Positions 47,301 through 55,930 of a stretch of 64,000 nucleotides of DNA are shown here, piece by piece. This stretch comes from Gnetum montanum. Lineage: Eukaryota; Streptophyta; Gnetopsida; Gnetales; Gnetaceae. The notes beneath the pieces are model-generated. The model was not told the origin of the DNA. It ran no database searches and worked only from the letters and a program-made list of their open reading frames with translations. The stretch spans positions 684,240-748,239 of the forward strand of contig MNCI01029550.1 in assembly GCA_015680685.1 (NCBI GenBank), given 5' to 3'. How positions within the stretch are numbered: position 1 is the first letter of the stretch; every line of letters starts with the position of its first letter. The position numbers and the translations under genes are program-made.

Positions 47301-50300
47301 AAATGTTTTATGTTTTCTAGCTTCTTAAGTGATGGGAAGTGATAGCCATCACTTTTAGCTATACTAGCCTTTGAGTTATCATAGTACTACTAAAGAAAAG
47401 CAATATGAAATTGATGTATTAATCCTTCAAGTTATGAAAATTAGAAATCACATCTTATCAACAACATGTTAAGGTCAACGAGGAAAGAAGGTACATAGGC
47501 CCTCTAATCAGCCCACCATTATATTGAGTCATATCCTTATTTGTTATCAATGTAAGTCTAGCCCCATGTTCTAAAAACTTGGAAGAAAAAAACATGTAGT
47601 GAAAATTTAGAGATTGGTTATTAGGGATTCTACAGTTTTAATTTGAGTGCCAATGTTATAATTTAAATTAGTGTTATGTGGATCTCTCAAGTAGTCGCAA
47701 AGTGCTTAGTCATGTCCATGTGAGAGTCAATCACTCCATTTTTAATGTTGAAAATCATGAATGTGGGTCATTAAGTACAACAGTCACTTAGATTAAAGAG
47801 TGCTCCTTTTTCCATCACTAAAAGTGATGTGTCATAGTATTTTTCCTAAAATGGCAAAATCTTCAAAATCTTGTACTCAAAGCCCATCTTTGGCCTCAAA
47901 GTACTTCAAAGAATTATTAAAATGAATCATGAAAACTCCACCCAAGAGTTAAGCTCACTCCACCCTAGAATCAACATTAAATAAGCTAGATGACCTCAAA
48001 GCTATTTATCCATGTACAATGTTCCAAGCTCACCTTGATGATAAGCAGTTTATCAATAAAAGATATGTTATTTATCCTATTGCATTCTAGAAAAATCAAA
48101 ACGTGTTGATTATGATCATGATAGGCCAATACATAAAGAGGAAAAGCCCTAAGATCAGGTTCTTAGAACTTGTCAAAACTTCAAAAAATCAAACAAGCAT
48201 TGATTTCAAGGCATTCAGATCCAAAAATTAGATTGCAGCATTGTTTTATTACCTATCATGACCTCGTCATATGTCATGATCAATTCATAAAATCAGAGTC
48301 AGAATTTCTTGCTTCTATGACAACCCTAATCAGAGTCAGAATTTTTTGCTTCTATAACAACCCTAGTTGTAAGTCATGACCCAACTAAAACGTGTTATGG
48401 TTTAACTGATTAGTATCTCAATCAGGTCACAATATAGACAAAGAAGAAAAAAACCAAAGATTTCAAAGGATGAAAGACCTTCAAGCTATGTAAGAGGTCT
48501 TGAGGTGGCTCACTAAAGCCAACAATTGCATCGCTTGCTAGTTGGCAGAGCTGCCATTTTAGATTGCTTGTTAAGTTAAAAACTATAAACAATTTAACAA
48601 AAAGGTTGGTGCATTGGTTCCATGCAACAATGGATAGTTTCTTTCACTCATTTCAAAATTTGTATGCATCTTAAATCTTAATTGCATTGTAGTCCATTGC
48701 TAATCCCTAATTCTTACCAGTGTAGTTGGTAGAAAGTTGGCAGCTCTTTGTTATCTGCACAATTTCATTTCTTTTCTTGAAAAATATTTCCATTTTGATA
48801 AAACAACTATTTTAAAAAAATATTGGTTACAACATCAATTCCATCTTTCAGAATTTCAAGGCATGTGACTTGCCAGTTAAGATGTATGAAAAACATCCTA
48901 CAAGTTACAGGTTTAATCCAGTGGTTTACACTGAGACATACGGGTATTCTGTAAAAAGATATGAAAATAAACATTTCCAATAGATCCCTAAGGTCTAGAA
49001 CATAAGAAAAATAATTTCACTGTCAATTATATCTATATTTCCTAGTGACATGCAATATGCTTCAATGATTTTATTAGGAAACCCACCCCTAAAGTAAACG
49101 TCAATTGTATTTTTGTCTAAAGAAGCTAACTGGAAATTGCTCCATAAACAAATCACCCTGATCCTCCTAGGATGCTTATCCAATTTACTTAACATCATCT
49201 TTATGTGTTCTCTTTCATCATTTGTAGATGTCCAAATGCAGGTCTAAATTAATCACTTTTGGTCAATGTATTCCTACTATTCCTCCTATTTTCTTGCACC
49301 ACTTGTACAAAAGATGTTTTTACTAAACCAAGAAAGTCCATTGGATTCTATTAGAATTTGATTCTACATCTCTTAGATAACAACACTAATTACCCAAGGA
49401 TCTAAGTCCATAAGAAAACTTAACACATTATATATCATCTTACAAAATTTGTAACTCTTCGGATATGTATCATTCTTCTTAACCACTTGGTTATAATTCT
49501 TCGCAGTCTTCTTTCAACTTGCTTATACATTGGCTAGTTCCTTGTGAACTTAGCTTATCTTGGCTTACAAGTAACTAACTTGATTCACTAGACTTTACAA
49601 AATATTTTTTTCATAAGTCTTCTATCTTTCTTAACCATTGTAACCTTTTAGATGGTCTTCACTTCTTATTTAAGAAACTGCACCAAGCTACGTATTGCAC
49701 AACTTAGACCTTCTTTTCCTATGTAGAAAACTGGATCCTGTGCTACAAGGATTACTCTTTTCTCCTAAAACACTTGTTTCTTAACTTTGAGTCACTTCTC
49801 TAACCTTTTGGTTCTAGTGCTCTAGTACTCGTTATGAACTTCTGTGTTTTGTAACATCTTCAAATCTCTGAGATAATGGTTACTTCAGTTTCTTGATACA
49901 TCACATGTGTGTATTGTTTCTTAGTATTCTCATCTTATTGATCCATTAATTCGTCTTCAGTTCTTCACTCTTTTCACACACACACTTCTTCACACCTTTT
50001 TCTTCACAAACACTTGTAACTTGGATGTTGGTCCTTAATATTTCGTAGAAAGGTTGTAACTGTTCCTAGGTTATGAATCACACCTTTTCATTATGAATTG
50101 ATTACAAATGATTAGGAATAATCTTAGGGGATTATGAAACTAATCATTGTACATTAACTTAGGAGTATATTCTAACAAACCCTCTTCTCTATACTAAAGG
50201 ATCTTAATTAAAGAAATACTTAATCAATAATGTTATATGAACATTAAACAAGTAATTTATGTAAACTTGTAGTATCTCCATGTTCAAGTCATGTTGACAA

Positions 50301-53300
50301 ATTGTGCATGTAATTTGTAAGCATTTGGTGTCAAGGAAGTATTTTAATACATGATAATATTGGCTAATGCATTGTTTCCATCTATAAAAATAAAGAAGAT
50401 GTACAAAATTGTGCAAACTATAGAGAGATCTAACTAATAAGCCATACTATAAAGCTTTGGGAGAGAGTCATAGAGTAATGTCTTAGACTTGAATTAATAG
50501 TATCAAAAAATCAATTTGGATTTATGCCAAAGAGATCTACTATAGAGGTTGTTTTTTTTATATGACAATTAACGGAGAAATTTAGAAAACATAGACAAAA
50601 TCTACACATGATCTTCATTGACTTGAAAAAAGCATATGATAGAGTCCCTAGAAATATTATTTGGTGGGCCTTGCAAAGGAAAAACATTTTTGATAAATAT
50701 ATTAAAGTGATTCAAGATGTATAACAGAGTTACTAGTAAAATTGAAATAGCTTGTGAAACAACACTTGATTTTCCAATCATAGTAAGTCTACATCAAGGG
50801 TCTATGCTTAGCCCATCTTATTTGCCATTATGATGGATGAATTAACAAAGGAAACACAAGATGAAATCTCTTGGTGCACGCTATTTGCAAATGATATTGT
50901 GTTGGTAGATACAACTCAAAAAAATATTGCTTTTAAAATGGAGAAATAGATACATACTCTAGAATCAAAAAGCTTAAAAATTACTAGAAGTAAAACAAAA
51001 TATATGAAATGCAATTTTAATAACATAAATAGTGGTGAAATAGAAGTGACAATTCAAAGCCAAAAAGTCACTCACCACAAATAGTTCCACAATCTATAAT
51101 TAATCCTTAATTAGATAGTGAAATTGATAAAGATATAAAAAATAGAATTGAAGCAAGATGGTCAAAATGAAGATAGGCTAGTGGTGTTCTTTGTGATAAA
51201 AGAATACCACTAAAACTAAGGGGGAAATTTTTAGAACAACAATTTAGCCTGCTATCTTATATGGTGCTAAATGTTGGGCAGTAGAAAAGAGGCATGAACA
51301 ATAAATCAATGTGGCAAAAATGCAAATGCTTAGATGGAAGTTGAATGTTACCATATGAGATAAATGACATAATACATACATTGGAGGAAGACTTGAAGTG
51401 GCTTCTATTTTAGATAAACTTCAAAAATGGCAACTTAAATCAAACAATGTGCAAAGAAGATCAAACAAGGAACCTATAAAAAAATGTTACATCACTATTC
51501 CAGGAAAGCCACCAAAAGGAAGACCAAAGAAGACATCAGAAAAAATAATCAAAAATGATTTTAAAAAAATACAAATAAACAAAGATCTAGCTCTTCATAG
51601 AGGTGAATGGTGAAAAAGAACTCATGTTGCTGACCCCATTTTGTTGCGACAAGGCTAGGATGATGACAACAAGGACAATATTGGATAATGCAAAAAGGGT
51701 TTTCCCCCACTTTCTTCAAAGCTAAATATGTTTAAATACTCAAGCCTGAACAACACTTCTACTTTTGGCCAAAATGATATACAATGATTTTCAAAAAACC
51801 AACAAAGATATTAAAGACACTGAGAAAGATACTTCAACCAAGCAATAATAGTCTATGACAAACAGATATTCAAAAGACAACTTCCTACCATAACGATTAT
51901 TAAAAATAGTTCAGAACACATTGAAAACTTACCCTCCAATAATTTTGCAATTGTAACAGCTAGTGGCATATCATCATTCTCCATCTCATAGCTCATTTGT
52001 AGCAAATCATTGATGAAATACAGAAAACTGGGAGAGCTCGCAAGTGCCTGTTCACCTCTGTCAAATCCCCATTGAATTACAGGTGTATTTATAATTCCAA
52101 AATATGCACTCAAATGTTTGCTCATTTCAGTTGTGTTTTCAAATTAAATAATCTTCAGCAAAAGCACTAATGTCATTTTTTTATTAGATGTATGATTCAC
52201 AAACTATTAGAATATCAAAAATAACAAAAATATAGAGAATAGAAAGAACAAAACACAAATGTCTATATGTATACATATTTAACATAAGTAACCATTGTTA
52301 ACATATGTATAGAGAATAGCTACATATACACAAACTATTGCCTCCTATCACTTTGAATAGCTCTTATAGGGAATATAATGCAAACCATGTTAACATGACA
52401 CCCTAAAAAACTCCCTTTTATACTATAAGTTAGGAGAGCTAAGATTGATAGAATCAACTGAAAGGATAATCAACTCATTGTTTCTTCAATATATTCAAGA
52501 AACATGAACATTTCCACATACTTTGCCAAAAGACCTATTCTATAATCTAGAAAGAATGCAGCACCTAGACCTAGTTATTGACCCATAAAATATTATCAAG
52601 GCTTTTGGAAAGCCGGAAATTAAGATGATTGTGCACTTGTTACAAATTTTTTTAAAAACCATGGTTTACCATTGGTCATTTAATCTTGATTTCATTAAAA
52701 AAAAATATAAGGAAAATATTGCATAAAAAATATTACAACGATTTTAATTGCATTCGTTATTTTTTAATTAAGCATAAAAGAAAAGACATTATTCAGGAAA
52801 TCAAAAATATCTAAGTAAAGCAATGAATTATCAATTGAGCTACAGCCTCATTAGCCTTGTTTTACAATATTGTTTTCTTTTTTTAACTTTTCTACTGTAA
52901 AGAGTAACCATTTTTACCATAATGATGTTGACTGAATTAAACCAATAACTAAGATTTACTTAAAACTCTATAGGAATCTGTGCAGCACTCTCTGAGCAAC
53001 GCAGAGAAGAATGCTTAAAAATGCTAAATAATGCTTTTGCAAGGCAGAGAAATATTTAAGAAACAATTAGTTAAATTCAAATAAAAATATTTGACTTGTT
53101 ATGATAAAATATCAAAAACAAAAATTTAAATTCAAATGAAAAACATTTAAAAGTATAAACAAACCTGTAAGACAACATTAAGAAAACAATTGTTTTCCAA
53201 ATTATGTAACCCTGGTACCATTAGTTCCTCAAATAAATTGTCTGAACAAACACTTCCACAGGTACCAAGGTTGATGCTAGGAGAGGACACCATTTTAGTA

Positions 53301-53473
53301 CCATATTTATAAATAAAAAAAATCCCAATGGCTCCCAATCCAATTAAACCTGAAGCAAATGCCTTAGCAAAATGCAAGCAAGGTACTTTTCTGTGTGGGG
53401 CAGATAAAGTTCTTCTCTGAAAATCACTAACAATATGCTTATGTAAATTTAGCATATTCATGGTAAATATCAT
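26004..53473 (-). CDS. UBP27: Ubiquitin-specific protease, UBP27/USP30-like (11 coding exons, intact)
   Basis: Joined exons (minus): 53473-53165, 52047-51933, 29782-29682, 29589-29362, 29262-29194, 29081-28953, 28815-28678, 28536-28474, 28365-28012, 26554-26497, 26347-26004. All introns are GT-AG, the total is 1908 nt, and the frame is open for 635 residues. A hydrophobic segment at residues 36-55 ([20 protein letters not shown]) is a likely membrane anchor. The Cys box is [10 protein letters not shown] with catalytic Cys96. [10 protein letters not shown] starts the next block. Zinc-ribbon pairs are C245/C248 and C298/C301. The His box NGHYTVYRR has His563, WFRISDSVV supplies the Asp, and the end is [12 protein letters not shown]-family enzymes cleave ubiquitin from proteins; Arabidopsis UBP27 sits in the mitochondrial outer membrane. 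It is longer than the Arabidopsis protein (about 490 residues), mainly in exons 9-11. The upstream start could lie in an extra 5' exon, but no in-frame Met is needed. Confidence 0.88.
26497..26554 (-). CDS. UBP27: UBP27-like exon 10
   Basis: Residues 503-521 plus one base. A short exon (58 nt) read from good splice sites (GCAG acceptor, GTGAGT donor) and from the frame match to exons 9 and 11. It has no motif of its own, so it is the least certain exon. Confidence 0.7.
26555..28011 (-). other. Intron 9 of the UBP27-like gene
   Basis: 1457 bp of AT-rich sequence with no recognisable gene or element. The other small introns (3-8 and 10) are 92-149 bp. Confidence 0.7.
28012..28365 (-). CDS. UBP27: UBP27-like exon 9
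   Basis: Residues 385-502. Starts [16 protein letters not shown] (the FPxxLDL motif of USPs) and continues into a poorly conserved, Ser/Lys/Asp-rich insert that makes this protein longer than the Arabidopsis relative. Donor GTGAGT. Confidence 0.85.
28474..28536 (-). CDS. UBP27: UBP27-like exon 8
   Basis: Residues 364-384, [21 protein letters not shown], matching the USP strand before the GHIRFP block. Acceptor TCTAG, donor GTATGT. Confidence 0.86.
28678..28815 (-). CDS. UBP27: UBP27-like exon 7
   Basis: Residues 318-363. A low-conservation acidic insert ([17 protein letters not shown]) is followed by [11 protein letters not shown], the start of the CPK-V-L-C block common to USPs. Donor GTGTCA. 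Confidence 0.84.
28953..29081 (-). CDS. UBP27: UBP27-like exon 6
   Basis: Residues 275-317, with [13 protein letters not shown] and the second zinc-ribbon pair CQRC. Acceptor CCAG, donor GTATTA. Confidence 0.86.
29194..29262 (-). CDS. UBP27: UBP27-like exon 5
   Basis: Residues 252-274 ([17 protein letters not shown]...), the strand after the first CxxC in USP enzymes. Acceptor CTGCAG, donor GTAAGC, phase 0 on both sides. Confidence 0.85.
29362..29589 (-). CDS. UBP27: UBP27-like exon 4
   Basis: Residues 176-251. [17 protein letters not shown] at the start, and [15 protein letters not shown] at the end with the first zinc-ribbon CxxC. Donor GTAAAG. Confidence 0.87.
29682..29782 (-). CDS. UBP27: UBP27-like exon 3
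   Basis: Residues 142-175, ending [14 protein letters not shown], which lines up with the stretch before the DAAEA motif of plant UBP27. Acceptor TTTTAG, donor GTAATC. The phase fits exon 2 across the giant intron. Confidence 0.85.
29783..32449. other. Intron 2, distal part without recognised elements
   Basis: AT-rich intronic sequence. I find no coding motif, terminal repeat or RNA gene in it. Reading frames at 30915-31156 on both strands lack any family motif. Confidence 0.5.
32745..32983 (-). repeat. 3' LTR of copia element 1
   Basis: 239 bp, closely matching 37460-37699. On the minus strand it opens TGTTAGAAAATTAG after a purine tract. Confidence 0.9.
32991..33395 (-). pseudogene. RNase H of copia element 1
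   Basis: Minus frame starting [37 protein letters not shown], the classic C-terminal copia block, ending [11 protein letters not shown] just before the polypurine tract. A frame break separates it from RT. Confidence 0.86.
33581..34393 (-). pseudogene. Reverse transcriptase of copia element 1
   Basis: A 270-residue open minus frame. It starts [21 protein letters not shown], with [34 protein letters not shown], the catalytic YVDDM ([13 protein letters not shown]), and [18 protein letters not shown]. The RT core is uninterrupted but has no intact partners. Confidence 0.88.
34991..35706 (-). pseudogene. Integrase of copia element 1
   Basis: Fragments [12 protein letters not shown]...[17 protein letters not shown] (first catalytic Asp, 35706-35600), an [11 protein letters not shown]-type part near 35490 in another frame, and the C-terminal KVFGCCAFV...[17 protein letters not shown] (35326-34991). 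Broken by stops. Confidence 0.8.
35968..36423 (-). pseudogene. Protease of copia element 1
   Basis: Minus strand, [13 protein letters not shown] where the family has D-S/T-G-A-S-DHMT, so the catalytic Asp is replaced by Asn and the Gly by Ser. [17 protein letters not shown] follows, the usual downstream block. Confidence 0.82.
36489..36899 (-). pseudogene. gag of copia element 1
   Basis: Minus-strand frame with [20 protein letters not shown] and [17 protein letters not shown], the UBN2-type gag of plant copia elements. A knuckle [14 protein letters not shown] has Tyr where the zinc-binding His should be. The upstream gag (up to about 37400) is in other frames with stops. Confidence 0.8.
37460..37699 (-). 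repeat. 5' LTR of copia element 1
   Basis: 240 bp, minus-strand TGTTAGAAAATTAG to CTATTTTCA, followed by the primer site. Confidence 0.9.
38225..38372. repeat. 74-bp tandem duplication
   Basis: Two adjacent copies, offset 74 bp, of the unit beginning CAAGTCAAGCAGTCATCATA and ending TCTAATTCTTGCC. They are nearly identical, so the duplication is recent relative to the surroundings. Confidence 0.85.
38373..39548. other. Intron 2 segment with an LTR- or promoter-like start
   Basis: A TATA-like CCTATAAATAAAGGG at about 38430 is followed by a GC-richer leader ending near CCCTTCATCA (38693), which resembles the R-U5 part of an LTR. No primer site or coding domain follows. The rest is plain AT-rich sequence. 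Confidence 0.3.
39549..39817 (-). repeat. 3' LTR of copia element 2
   Basis: Plus-strand TGTAGTTTTCAG to GGATTTCCACA; matches 46693-46961 end to end. Confidence 0.92.
39825..41286 (-). pseudogene. RT and RNase H of copia element 2
   Basis: Minus-strand blocks: [19 protein letters not shown] and [20 protein letters not shown] (41286-41080), [26 protein letters not shown] and catalytic YVDDT (41034-40729), then [19 protein letters not shown] through RNase H block [16 protein letters not shown] to [11 protein letters not shown] (40637-39825). Two frame changes. The upstream WKS...KNGTW region is shortened where the foreign block joins. Confidence 0.87.
41300..41711 (-). pseudogene. PP2C-like N-terminal fragment, minus arm
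   Basis: Minus frame segments read [30 protein letters not shown], then [20 protein letters not shown]. The [11 protein letters not shown] string matches the kinase-interaction motif near the N-terminus of plant group-B protein phosphatases 2C (AP2C family, LKRKRP-x-RLDIP). The Ser/Pro-rich lead fits that family too. No catalytic PP2C domain is present. The assignment rests on this motif and composition; another Ser-rich nuclear protein is possible. It continues to about 41300, beyond the arm, and then joins copia RT sequence. Confidence 0.5.
41351..42184. repeat. Inverted repeat, about 360-bp arms, 108-bp spacer
   Basis: Left arm 41351-41711 and right arm 41820-42184 are reverse complements with about 20 differences by eye over 365 bp. 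The outer ends match at TGGTGCC / GGCACCA. The spacer holds AACCAACCAACC and AAACAAACAAAC. A transcript through it would fold into a long hairpin. Both arms contain the same in-frame TAG (GGTTTTAGGGCAA), so they share an already mutated ancestor. Confidence 0.9.
41774..42184 (+). pseudogene. PP2C-like N-terminal fragment, plus arm
   Basis: A plus-strand start codon lies in AAACAAACAAACAATGTC, and the frame runs [25 protein letters not shown]. The homologous arm continues to the RPPRIDIP segment at about 42150. Frame shifts and stops (42000, 41934) interrupt it. It ends where the poly(A) tract of the carboxypeptidase copy begins. Confidence 0.5.
42185..42339 (-). other. 3' UTR and poly(A) tract of the carboxypeptidase retrocopy
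   Basis: Minus strand after the stop: about 140 bp of UTR-like sequence with TTTTAAATAAAAG near 42262-42255 (poly(A) signal AATAAA), then 14 consecutive A residues (T at 42185-42198 on plus). The tract abuts the phosphatase-like inverted repeat directly. Confidence 0.75.
42340..43498 (-). pseudogene. Serine carboxypeptidase-like retrocopy, main part (residues after the N-terminal third)
   Basis: Two minus-strand frames. The first has [27 protein letters not shown] and [17 protein letters not shown]. The second has [12 protein letters not shown] (nucleophile Ser), then [11 protein letters not shown] (Asp) and [13 protein letters not shown] (His), ending at 42340. They are typical of plant class II serine carboxypeptidase-like proteins, secreted or vacuolar S10 peptidases. 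One extra base near 43199-43201 breaks the frame just before GESYAGHY; otherwise the sequence is open. Plant genes of this class have many introns and none is present here, so this is a copy of a spliced mRNA. A few residues (LVL-like) appear lost at the 5' join. It lies inside copia element 2. Confidence 0.88.
43501..43857 (+). pseudogene. Serine carboxypeptidase-like retrocopy, inverted N-terminal part
   Basis: A plus-strand open frame starting [21 protein letters not shown], a clear signal peptide, and reaching [28 protein letters not shown]. That is the conserved start of the mature S10 peptidase (LPGQ...QYAGYVTV). In an intact gene the next residues would be the ones that begin at 43498 on the opposite strand. 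The N-terminal part is therefore inverted relative to the rest, joined head to head near 43460-43500. The frame leaves homology at IVLG and ends at the copia linker around 43850. Confidence 0.88.
44083..45120 (-). pseudogene. Integrase of copia element 2
   Basis: Minus-strand pieces: a core segment RTNNAKEYF...[23 protein letters not shown] (44562-44332), where the catalytic Asp of RTDN has become Asn while the Glu in GIAERKNR remains, and the C-terminal [12 protein letters not shown]...[17 protein letters not shown] (44286-44083). The N-terminal zinc region (44600-45120) is scattered over frames. Confidence 0.8.
45121..45370 (-). pseudogene. Protease of copia element 2
   Basis: Minus strand [14 protein letters not shown], an intact D-S-G catalytic triad start, followed by [18 protein letters not shown]. 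Flanking frames are broken. Confidence 0.8.
45775..46287 (-). pseudogene. gag of copia element 2
   Basis: A 170-residue minus frame: [78 protein letters not shown]. This is the UBN2/DUF4219 gag of plant copia elements. The nucleocapsid part (about 45600-45775) is in another frame with a stop after the knuckle. Confidence 0.83.
46693..46961 (-). repeat. 5' LTR of copia element 2
   Basis: Same termini as the 3' copy. The primer site lies immediately to its left (downstream on the minus strand). Confidence 0.92.
46962..50411. other. Intron 2, middle part without recognised elements
   Basis: AT-rich intronic sequence. A 36-bp near-duplicate containing CAGAGTCAGAATTT and TTGCTTCTAT is at 48294-48365. 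No coding motif recognised; the 67-residue minus frame at 48995-49198 has no family signature. Confidence 0.45.
50412..51690 (+). mobile_element. LINE 3' fragment (RT and C-terminal region), antisense to UBP27-like
   Basis: Plus-strand translation in shifting frames gives [51 protein letters not shown] (RT block), a catalytic-type [12 protein letters not shown] near 50885 where ADD has become AND, and [11 protein letters not shown]...[18 protein letters not shown]...LALHRGEW near the end. This is the order of a plant L1-type ORF2 from RT to C-terminus. Many stops. 5' truncated, as usual for LINE copies. Confidence 0.8.
51933..52047 (-). CDS. UBP27: UBP27-like exon 2
   Basis: Residues 104-141 plus one base. 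It continues the Cys box directly as [16 protein letters not shown], the canonical USP helix. Acceptor CAG is at 52050-52048 and donor GTAAGT starts at 51932, opening the 22 kb intron. Confidence 0.87.
52048..53164 (-). other. Intron 1 of the UBP27-like gene
   Basis: 1117 bp, GTTTGT donor and CAG acceptor, AT-rich, no element recognised. Confidence 0.75.
53165..53473 (-). CDS. UBP27: UBP27-like exon 1 (anchor and catalytic Cys)
   Basis: Residues 1-103. Start ATG at 53473, with further Mets at residues 5 and 7. It contains the membrane-anchor-like segment and [16 protein letters not shown]. Donor GTTTGT follows CAG at 53164. The Cys box has Glu where nearly all family members have Gly (NLGN). 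Confidence 0.85.
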
Positions 53474-53531
53474 GTATGTTGATTCTGAATATTTGCAAAA
53501 ATAACTTCAGCAAAGTCAGCTGTCAACCAGT
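53474..53531 (-). other. Candidate 5' UTR start of coding exon 1
   Basis: A pyrimidine-rich stretch ending CTTTGCAG at 53532 on the minus strand could be an acceptor, giving a 58-base UTR before the ATG at 53473. This would imply an upstream non-coding exon. Confidence 0.35.
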
Positions 53532-54258
53532 CTGCAAAGAGTAAAAAAAGACATGTTATATCTTATAGAATTTTTTCATGCGGTAAAAACATGATTCTAT
53601 AAATAATCAAAGTTAGATTTGCAGTACATTTATAGGAACCCCTATGGATCTCAGACATATGCAGGAAACATGATCAAGGATCCAATCTGCTAATAAAATG
53701 AATAATAAGACCAAAAAATGTATATTAAAGTGTTCTGTTTGTCAATTCCTATATAAAGTCCCTTTAGGCTCCTAGCAAAACTGTGCCTGAGTGGATCTAG
53801 GTTTGTTCCAGATATGTGCCACAACTGAAGTTAGCAACACAGAAATCATTATAATGTTTTATGAATTACAGATACCAGATTCATAGAATAAAGACGTTGA
53901 TGAACACTTTGTTTCTACCATTGCATACTTTGAATCATGGAGACTCGTATATATCAAATGTGCAAAAATTTATTTAAATGATTCTGGGATCATGAGAGAA
54001 GTCCATGCTATACTCTTAAGGATTAAGATTGCTTCTTTTTTTTCCCCTCTTTGAAGGTTCAGCAGAAAACCATGGCACTATGTATGATGTTTCCCAAAAA
54101 CCCTTTGCAACACAGTTTTAATTATTTCATGTAATCCAGCATAAAGTCCAAATCAAACTCACAGTCTCTCCAGAGCTTTCGTAGGTTTATCATAGATGCC
54201 CATCAAGATTAGTGTGTAGTTTCCATAAAACCAACACAACAAGAGTTATAGGTAATAA

Positions 54259-54320
54259 CACATGATTCAAACACCAGCCTCTGAAGGAAGGCCTATGCCT
54301 TAACCACTAAGCTGTAGACT
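54259..54320 (-). repeat. tRNA-derived SINE head 1
   Basis: Minus strand reads CAGCTTAGTGGTTAAGGC (box A-like) and 30 bases later GTGTTTGAATCATG (box B-like). The spacing is that of a tRNA-derived promoter. It does not fold as a complete tRNA and has no acceptor stem that I can see. Confidence 0.45.
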
Positions 54321-54960
54321 GAGGCAAAATTAAGACCACTCTTTTAGCCAAAAGTTTAAAACTTGCTAGTGCAATGGCAAATCCAATTTTTAGTTGGGGA
54401 AGAAACCAATTTACTAAATCAAAATAAAGGTCATAACAAAAGGCAGCAATAAAAAGTACAATGATGCCTAAAAACAGAACAGAGATTAAATCAATTCAAA
54501 CCTAAGAATCAGAAGCAAGAGTAAGAAGAACATATTCCATTTTCCACACCAACATCCCCTCCCTTCCAAAGACAACGTCTATGAAGCAAATAAATTTTCC
54601 ACTGATCAGACAATGTGCCAGCACAGGCAGAAAATCAGATCTTCCTGATCACTGAAATTATAAAATTTTTTCCTTATAAGACCTTGGTATTTGTAAATTT
54701 CAAACAATTCTAGAAATTACATAAACAAATTATCTTTCCTTATAAGGATATAACCAAAAAAATTTACTATAATTATATTGTGTAAATGCATGCAACTCTT
54801 AGCACTGGAGTGTACACATTCTCTTTGGCATATTCATGATAAAACTAATAAAAACTGAAACTGCTTTTTTATTTACATCCACTAAGACTTTCTTAGATCT
54901 ATCGAACATAGTAGTTTCAGAATTCCTTCTACAGAAAATTTTTTTAACCTATAACTCAAT

Positions 54961-55026
54961 GTTACCCACCGGAATTGAACCAGTGACCTGAGGTTCCTAG
55001 GTCATGGGTTTTAGCACTAAGCTAAC
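54961..55026 (-). repeat. tRNA-derived SINE head 2
   Basis: Minus strand starts GTTAGCTTAGTGCTAAAACC (box A-like), with CACTGGTTCAATTCC (box B) following about 30 bases later and GGTGGGTAAC at the end. It is the best preserved of three similar pieces. Confidence 0.5.
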
Positions 55027-55139
55027 ACCTTATTGTTACATTAACAGAACAAAAATTACATTCTGATATGTGGAAAGCTCATGTCCATGTCTTTACAGGG
55101 CCCAAGCTCATAAAATTCTATGCTACTTCTCATAAATAT

Positions 55140-55930
55140 TTTTAGAGTTTATAGCTTATTTTAAGGTTAGGAATGAGTTAGTATGGTGTTTGTTGATGAT
55201 ATTGTGCTAGTGGATGCATCTTGAACAAATATTGCTTCTATAATAGAAAACTGAAGATAGGCTTTAGAATCAAAAGACTTGAAGATCTGCAGAAATATGC
55301 CAAAATAAATAGAATATAAGTTCAATGAAAATATGAACAGTCTATCAATGTAAACACTTCCACTGTATGAGATTAATGCTCTAGTTGACAAGGACATAAG
55401 AAATAGGCTTGAGGCAGGATGGTCAAGATAAATGCAAGATTGTCAAAACTGAGATAAGTTAGTGACATATTATAAGATAAAGGGATCTCAAAAAAATAAA
55501 TAAATGGAGAATTCTAGAAAATAGTGATCAGGTCTGCTGGTGCTAAATAATAACCTGTAAAAAAGTGGCATGAACCATAAATTAGTTTGGCAAAAATGTG
55601 AATGCTTAGATGGATATTAAATGTTACAAGGAAAAATAAAGTTTACAATACAAAATATTCTATATAGAGAACAGAAATAGCATCTTGGATGGTTTGGCTA
55701 TATACAAAGAAGATCACATAATGAACCTCTTTAAAACTATTGTCACATCACAATACCAAAAATTTCTTCATAGGGAAGATTTAAGAAAAAAAAAGGAGAC
55801 TAATTGTTATAGCAGATTTACAAAATTGCAAACAAATGAAGCTTTATTGCTTGATAGAAGCTAATGGCAAAAGAGAAATTATGTAGTTAGCCCATATTGT
55901 TTGAACAATGCTAGCTAAGATGACTAATGA
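55140..55930 (+). mobile_element. LINE fragment upstream of the UBP27-like gene
   Basis: Plus strand MVFVDDIVLVDAS (catalytic FVDD of LINE RT) at about 55180, then ALESKDLKI, RNRLEAGWSR and further blocks parallel to the fragment at 50880-51660. Strongly decayed with stops and indels. It ends near CTAGCTAAGATGACTAA, comparable to the 3' end of the other copy. Confidence 0.7.

Larger units (their letters stand above)
29783..51932 (-). other. Giant intron 2 of the UBP27-like gene (22,150 bp)
   Basis: Bounded by GTAAGT at 51932 and TTTTAG at 29783. Exon phases on both sides agree and the protein motifs are contiguous across it. It contains a solo LTR split by a copia element, a second copia element with captured gene sequence, and a LINE 3' fragment. 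Both copia elements lie in the same orientation as the host gene; the LINE fragment is opposite. Confidence 0.82.

Noticed and set aside
54961-55026. A functional tRNA gene
   Set aside because: Box A- and B-like strings are present, but there is no acceptor stem or convincing anticodon arm, and two similar degraded pieces lie nearby, which fits SINE heads better.
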